Shown: piece by piece, positions 55,820-59,700 of the stretch | How the letters are laid out: every line of letters starts with the position of its first letter | How positions within the stretch are numbered: position 1 is the first letter of the stretch | Source of the DNA: Methylomonas sp. | GTDB lineage: Bacteria > Pseudomonadota > Gammaproteobacteria > Methylococcales > Methylomonadaceae | NCBI GenBank assembly: GCA_026988155.1 | Contig: JALSLW010000034.1 | Span: 1 to 59,700, forward strand | Direction: 5' to 3' | Length of the DNA stretch: 59,700 nucleotides | The notes under the pieces: model-generated | What the model was told of the DNA's origin: nothing | Database searches by the model: none | Seen by the model: the letters and a program-made list of their open reading frames with translations, nothing else | Position numbers and translations under genes: made by a program

Positions 55820-56515
55820 CTAATGAAGAAGCTTCTTTATCTGTTTAAATTTTTTAGAATATTTATGAGCTTTTCTAGGAATCTCTTTAAGCATATCCGT
55901 CAAAAGAGAAACCCTTTGCTGATTTCCCCAGTGAGAAAAGCTACCCGACGTTGCTGGAAGACGCTCAGCAACAGCAAGCATTGCATGCGGGTCATACCCT
56001 GCTGTTTCTAACAGCTGAATTGCAAAAAAGTCAGCTTCAGCCTCTTTTTCAATATTAATAATTTGAGTAATATTGCCAATTTTTTGCTTAATCCTGCCAT
56101 ATACCCCTGTGCTCTGTTTCTTCTGATCTTCTCCACAAAAATGATTTGCGGCTTGATGCCCGATCTCATGAGCCAATATAGCAGCTAACTCCCCCTCATT
56201 ATTACACAGCCTGATAGCGCCTTCAGTAATATAAATATAGCCATTTCCCATAGCATAGGCATTTGGAGAATAATCTTTAATGACATTAAAATACCATCGA
56301 ACTTTGTGGCTAACATCTGCCTGTTTGGTGAGAGAGGCGCCTAAATCGCGGACAAAGCCAGTTACCGAATCACTACGCCTTAAGGGCCACTTCTTAATAA
56401 TTTCTGCAATTTTTCTACGCGTCAAATAACGCTCATCGTCACAAACTGTAAAATCCTGGGCTAAACCATTTGCATGAATCAACAGCATCAAGAAAAGTAG
56501 AAAACCTTTTGCCAT
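55820..56515 (-). CDS. Exported M48 family metallopeptidase
   Basis: A zinc peptidase of 231 residues, shorter than the large BepA-type relatives because it lacks the TPR half. A signal peptide (about MAKGFLLFLMLLIHANGLA) precedes the catalytic part. YAMGNGYIYITEGAIRLC precedes the zinc motif HEIGHQAANHF (HExxH), and the third ligand region is EKEAEADFFAIQLLETAGYD. All catalytic residues look intact. Probably periplasmic, perhaps in outer-membrane or lipoprotein quality control. It lies between a lipoprotein gene and a small membrane protein gene. Confidence 0.92.
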   Translation of the reverse strand: MAKGFLLFLMLLIHANGLAQDFTVCDDERYLTRRKIAEIIKKWPLRRSDSVTGFVRDLGASLTKQADVSHKVRWYFNVIKDYSPNAYAMGNGYIYITEGAIRLCNNEGELAAILAHEIGHQAANHFCGEDQKKQSTGVYGRIKQKIGNITQIINIEKEAEADFFAIQLLETAGYDPHAMLAVAERLPATSGSFSHWGNQQRVSLLTDMLKEIPRKAHKYSKKFKQIKKLLH

Positions 56516-56592
56516 AATCAGCTCTTTGCGGCTTGTTCAGCTACACACCTATGTTTCCTATAATTAACAAATCAAAAGCGGAGCCAATTGAC

Positions 56593-57207
56593 TTACCGAA
56601 CAACAAAAACAGACTGGTCAACATCATAGCTTGTTCCCGACTGAACCTTATGTTCGATTAAGTAAGTTCCACTGCCTGCTCCCTGGGGAATTTGGATCTG
56701 AGCTTTGCTCGTCCATCCGCCGGGAGATCGCTGGTGATTTTTAGGGTCTAATGCAGCCAGCACCACTCCATCTTTCTTTAGCAGCCAACTTTCTTCTACA
56801 TTGACACTTTTTGCACCTTCAGGAGCAATAACTGAATAGTCTGTAACAATGTTAACAAATTCACCCGGCCTTACCATTTCAGGAAATGAACTGCCTCGCC
56901 GAATTTTAACCAGAGAAGTCTTAGCTGATTCTGACAAACCATAAATCTCATTATCTCTATTTACCGACCGAGTTTTATTCGATCGATAATCAATAACCTT
57001 AGCGACGCCCCAGCCAGCGATAGCTCCCCCAACTCCGGCTGCAACAATCGTTTTGACATCGCCTCCTGCCAGGGCGGCAACTCCGGCACCGAGCACAGCC
57101 CCAATACCGCCACCTGCCAATTCCTGGTAATCACTCTGTGTAGCGCAGCCAGAAAAAAGAGAAAGACACAAAACAGAAATAACAAATTGGCGAGAAAATG
57201 TAAGCAT
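56593..57207 (-). CDS. Glycine-zipper lipoprotein of unknown function
   Basis: A 204-residue lipoprotein. The signal peptide ends in the lipobox FSGC, with Ala-Thr following. A glycine-zipper helix pair (ELAGGGIGAVLGAGVAALAG; VAAGVGGAIAGWGVAKVID) comes next, typical of membrane-inserting oligomers. The C-terminal beta-sandwich-like domain (EFVNIVTDYSVIAPEGAKSV; GTYLIEHKVQSGTSYDVDQS) resembles a surface or ligand-binding module. ATG at 57207, with AGGTTTTCA before it, starts the lipoprotein signal properly; the frame opens at 57255. It follows the kinase gene by 90 bases on the same strand. Confidence 0.82.
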   Translation of the reverse strand: MLTFSRQFVISVLCLSLFSGCATQSDYQELAGGGIGAVLGAGVAALAGGDVKTIVAAGVGGAIAGWGVAKVIDYRSNKTRSVNRDNEIYGLSESAKTSLVKIRRGSSFPEMVRPGEFVNIVTDYSVIAPEGAKSVNVEESWLLKKDGVVLAALDPKNHQRSPGGWTSKAQIQIPQGAGSGTYLIEHKVQSGTSYDVDQSVFVVR

Positions 57208-57297
57208 TGAAAACCTATTAAATTGAGTTAAGAATCTATCGCATACTGATTGCACAACCGCATCAACCTTTCTTCAATATTACTCCTTGCACATTCC

Positions 57298-59142
57298 TTA
57301 ATCAATTTTCTCAGCACCCTTTGGTAATATTACCCATTTTATTTTTGGTACCGGCTCAGTATTTTTCTTTATGTCTGTGGATAAACCACTGTCGGAGCTT
57401 TGTTCCACTTGAGCCTTGCGCGCCCGGATTTTGCTCAATCGTTTATATTTTGCTTCCTTTTCCCTTTTTAACTGTACCTGATAGCCTTCCTGAAGCTCTT
57501 TATAAACATCTAACAGAGCCATTGATTCCGGCAGTTTTACTTTGCTATCTTGTATCAACTGCAATGCCTGTTGCCACGCCCCTTTTTGCACCTTGCGTCT
57601 GGCAGTAGCAATAACTTCCTGTTCGATACGCTGACGGCCACTCGTTAATACTGGATGGCTGGGATCTATCTGGGATAGCTGATCAAGTACAGACCAAACG
57701 AAACTTAAACTGTTAGCAGTGATAGGGCTTTCTTCCAACCCTCGCCGAAAGCTTTGCTCTAGAGAGGCAATAATTTTACGCCGATTTTCCAGTTTACCAA
57801 GAGAGGAATTAAGAGTATCAATAATTTCCTCATTTTCAGTTTCTTTAAGCCCCTCTCTAAGAAATTTTATTGCCGCATCTAAGCTATGTCTACTTTCAGC
57901 TTCCTTCGCTAAATTTAAATAAGCAATTGCAACATTGTCACTCATCGCACTCAACCGTGTATCATCAGGGTTTGAAGCAATAAGCTCCTTTAATTTTTGC
58001 TTAGCTTCCCCTACCTGAGAATAAGAAAGCTCTTCGGCATCTAAAAGAGATTCCACTTTAGCTATTTGATTTTCCAGTGAATGCGACTCATAAAACAAAT
58101 AGCCATAAAAGCAAATAGGTATCAAAAGAATCAAGCCTATTATCAGCAATATTTTACTGACAGACCAGCCTGCTCTCTTAGGTTTCCTAAATTGCATTAA
58201 AAATGCAGCAGCAGTTAACGTGCGATTCTGTCGTCGCAGCTCTAAGCCTTTACATAATCCTTTCCATTGCTCCTTACTGAGCCTTTCAATACATTTTGGC
58301 TTAAGAGAGTTTGCAGCAGCTTCCAGGGCTGTTCGTCTATTAAATGGATGTTTTCCTGTAAGCAGCTCGTAAACAATACAGGCCAGCGCATAAATATCAT
58401 CTCGCGGATCTGGGGAAACTCCTTCTATCATTTCACAACTTGCGTAGGCAGGCGTGAGTGCACCTAGTTTTGCAGGGTCAAAGATAGTTTCATCTTCACT
58501 TTGATCTATTTTTTTTACAGCTCGGGCAATACCAAAGTCCAGAACTTTAACTGTACCGTCATGAGTAATAAAAACATTGCTAGGCTTTAAATCAGAATGA
58601 ACAATACCTTTTTTGTGAGCATAAGAAAGTGCATTAGCCATTCCTTCAAGTATTTCGACCACTTTCTCACAGTTTAAACACAGACCATCTTTAGAAACAC
58701 GCCCAATCAGCGCTTTCAAAGATTCGCCTTCAAGCAGCTCCATGGTCATAAAATAAATGGCTTTATCACGATCAACTGTGAAATCAAAGACAGTAATAAT
58801 ATTTGGGTGAGAAAGATGCTGAGATTTTCTGGCTTCCCTTTGCAACGCAATCCATGATTCAGGATGTTCCTTAAAATCTTCATTCAGGACTTTAATTGCA
58901 ATAAATGGATTACGATCCATAGCCTCCACTTTGAGCAAATCCTTTGCCTTGAAAACCACACCCATTCCTCCGGAAGCAATAAATTCTTCCAATACAAAAC
59001 GATTATTGAGGACTGTACCAACCTCTACTGGCTGATAATCTTTAGAAGCAGCTGTCTGAAAATCAAGAGAATATCTATCAACGCCCTTTTGTTTGGGGTA
59101 AATTCGAGTTTTATCATTATTTTCGCGGAAAGAGTCCTTCAA
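57298..59142 (-). CDS. Membrane-anchored Hanks-type serine/threonine kinase
   Basis: A 614-residue kinase. The cytoplasmic kinase domain (about 50-325) has the glycine loop ASGGMGVVFKAKD and the ATP lysine in FIAIKVL. The catalytic loop is GIVHSDLKPSNVF, with HSD in place of HRD (a non-RD kinase), and the metal motif is VLDFGIAR. One transmembrane helix follows (ILLIIGLILLIPICFYGYLF). A helical extracytoplasmic region with TPR-like repeats (KAKQKLKELIASNPDDTRLS-type units) and a basic tail end the protein. It is first in the minus-strand group with the lipoprotein and M48 peptidase, which suggests signalling about envelope state. Similar kinases occur near type VI secretion genes, none of which is seen here. 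Confidence 0.9.
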   Translation of the reverse strand: MKDSFRENNDKTRIYPKQKGVDRYSLDFQTAASKDYQPVEVGTVLNNRFVLEEFIASGGMGVVFKAKDLLKVEAMDRNPFIAIKVLNEDFKEHPESWIALQREARKSQHLSHPNIITVFDFTVDRDKAIYFMTMELLEGESLKALIGRVSKDGLCLNCEKVVEILEGMANALSYAHKKGIVHSDLKPSNVFITHDGTVKVLDFGIARAVKKIDQSEDETIFDPAKLGALTPAYASCEMIEGVSPDPRDDIYALACIVYELLTGKHPFNRRTALEAAANSLKPKCIERLSKEQWKGLCKGLELRRQNRTLTAAAFLMQFRKPKRAGWSVSKILLIIGLILLIPICFYGYLFYESHSLENQIAKVESLLDAEELSYSQVGEAKQKLKELIASNPDDTRLSAMSDNVAIAYLNLAKEAESRHSLDAAIKFLREGLKETENEEIIDTLNSSLGKLENRRKIIASLEQSFRRGLEESPITANSLSFVWSVLDQLSQIDPSHPVLTSGRQRIEQEVIATARRKVQKGAWQQALQLIQDSKVKLPESMALLDVYKELQEGYQVQLKREKEAKYKRLSKIRARKAQVEQSSDSGLSTDIKKNTEPVPKIKWVILPKGAEKID

Positions 59143-59217
59143 CTTAATTCACCGGTACGTTATAAGTAAGAGCTCTTATGAACAGACTCCAATATCGTTA
59201 AGTTAACATAAAACATA

Positions 59218-59268
59218 TGGAGCAGGGACTTTAGTCCCTCTAAATAAGGAGCTAAAGCCACTGCTCCA
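59218..59268. repeat. REP-like palindrome next to the RAYT gene
   Basis: The outer arms TGGAGCAG (59218-59225) and CTGCTCCA (59261-59268) are perfectly complementary. Inside, GGGACT/AGTCCC (59225-59238, loop TT) forms its own hairpin, and GAGCTAAAGCC is a second REP-type unit. It lies about 50 bases beyond the 3' end of the transposase, where REP or REPIN elements mobilised by such proteins are usual. Confidence 0.75.
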
Positions 59269-59321
59269 AATGAATTAGCTTTATAAGCCTCTTAACTAAA
59301 TGACATTCGGGCAGACTCGAT

Positions 59322-59700
59322 TTAATATTCCCCTTTCTTTGGCCTTCCCCTGGGCTTTGCGACGGAACGTCGCCCAGATAATCGTTCAATTTCTGCACGA
59401 AACCGATCCCCACCCAGTACCCAGCCTTTGTTTGTCGCATCGCGTAAAGCATCAAGATCTGCTTTATCAATTGTTAATCGAAAAAGCTGTCGGTAAGCGG
59501 ATTTCCTTTCTTCCTCACTCACACCCAACTTCCTATAAACATCATGTGATTTGACCATTTTACTGGTCTTTCCTTCTGCATTAACTGCATAACTTGACCA
59601 GGGATACTCATTTGGCTTTTTCACCATATCCGCACGAACAGGATTAAGTTCAATGTACCGCATACAAGTTAACAAATATTGATCACTATCAATAACTGTT
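59322..59700 (-). CDS. REP-associated tyrosine transposase (RAYT), 5' end outside the window
   Basis: Y1-type single-strand transposase domain, C-terminal part only; the frame is open to the window edge. The conserved family motif RYIELNPVRADMV is followed by PNEYPWSSYAVNAEGK. The catalytic HUH motif and tyrosine should lie upstream, beyond the edge. The C-terminal tail is strongly basic (GRRSVAKPRGRPKKGEY) and should bind DNA. The REP-like palindrome follows. Such genes are domesticated relatives of IS200/IS605 transposases. Confidence 0.88.
   Translation of the reverse strand, partial: TVIDSDQYLLTCMRYIELNPVRADMVKKPNEYPWSSYAVNAEGKTSKMVKSHDVYRKLGVSEEERKSAYRQLFRLTIDKADLDALRDATNKGWVLGGDRFRAEIERLSGRRSVAKPRGRPKKGEY

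Overview
The window is AT-rich (about 40% GC by eye), gene-dense chromosomal DNA with no phage, plasmid or CRISPR region. Gene content and order are those of a flagellated gammaproteobacterium: tyrS/M23/anmK/erpA/argC, ubiA-hldE, arsC-wrbA-DUF2069-hda, cheV-cheR-flgBCDEFGHIJKL opposite flgAMN, and topA-smg-dprA-lysM facing def-fmt-rsmB-ntrYX-rplM-rpsI. Low GC, a VPLPA-type exosortase sorting signal, a second EF-G and an NtrYX pair next to rsmB make a methanotroph-like lineage (Methylococcales) a reasonable guess, but nothing here is diagnostic and no database was searched.

Layout. 1-7.9 kb: tyrosyl-tRNA synthetase, a cell-wall endopeptidase with anhydro-MurNAc kinase, ErpA, ArgC, a quinone oxidoreductase and a conserved protein of unknown function. 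7.9-14 kb: rubredoxin, a small membrane protein, ubiA, hldE, then arsC-wrbA-DUF2069-hda-panE. 14.2-19.3 kb: a stand-alone EF-G paralogue, Fe-SOD, a CYTH protein, a TPR protein, ferredoxin and a small secreted repeat protein. 19.3-34.8 kb: the middle flagellar region, all rod/hook/ring genes on the minus strand and flgA, flgM, flgN and a PilZ protein on the plus strand, with a near-consensus sigma-28 promoter before flgM and a good sigma-54-like element before flgB. 34.8-35.8 kb: tRNA-Arg(CCT) followed by decayed insertion-sequence remnants. 36.4-44.2 kb: rplM-rpsI and the overlapping def-fmt-rsmB-DUF4390-ntrY-ntrX operon.

44.2-48.2 kb is an accessory block between def and lysM, genes that are normally close divergent neighbours. 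It holds a lipoprotein lipase and a two-gene unit: a small secreted cohesin-like protein with a VPLPA-type C-terminal sorting signal, followed by a secreted beta-helix protein ending in thrombospondin type 3 repeats and a dockerin. Read together they look like a minimal surface-display pair, in which an anchored cohesin holds a dockerin-tagged beta-helix protein. This is the most interesting system in the window, and it is an inference from motifs.

48.2-54 kb: lysM, dprA, smg, topA, a MITE-like palindromic element and tsaC. 54-59.2 kb, all on the minus strand: a membrane Ser/Thr kinase, a glycine-zipper lipoprotein, an M48 peptidase, a 50-residue membrane protein and a TIGR02270-type repeat protein, possibly one envelope or signalling module. 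The window ends inside a RAYT (Y1-type) transposase gene with a REP-like palindrome just beyond its 3' end.
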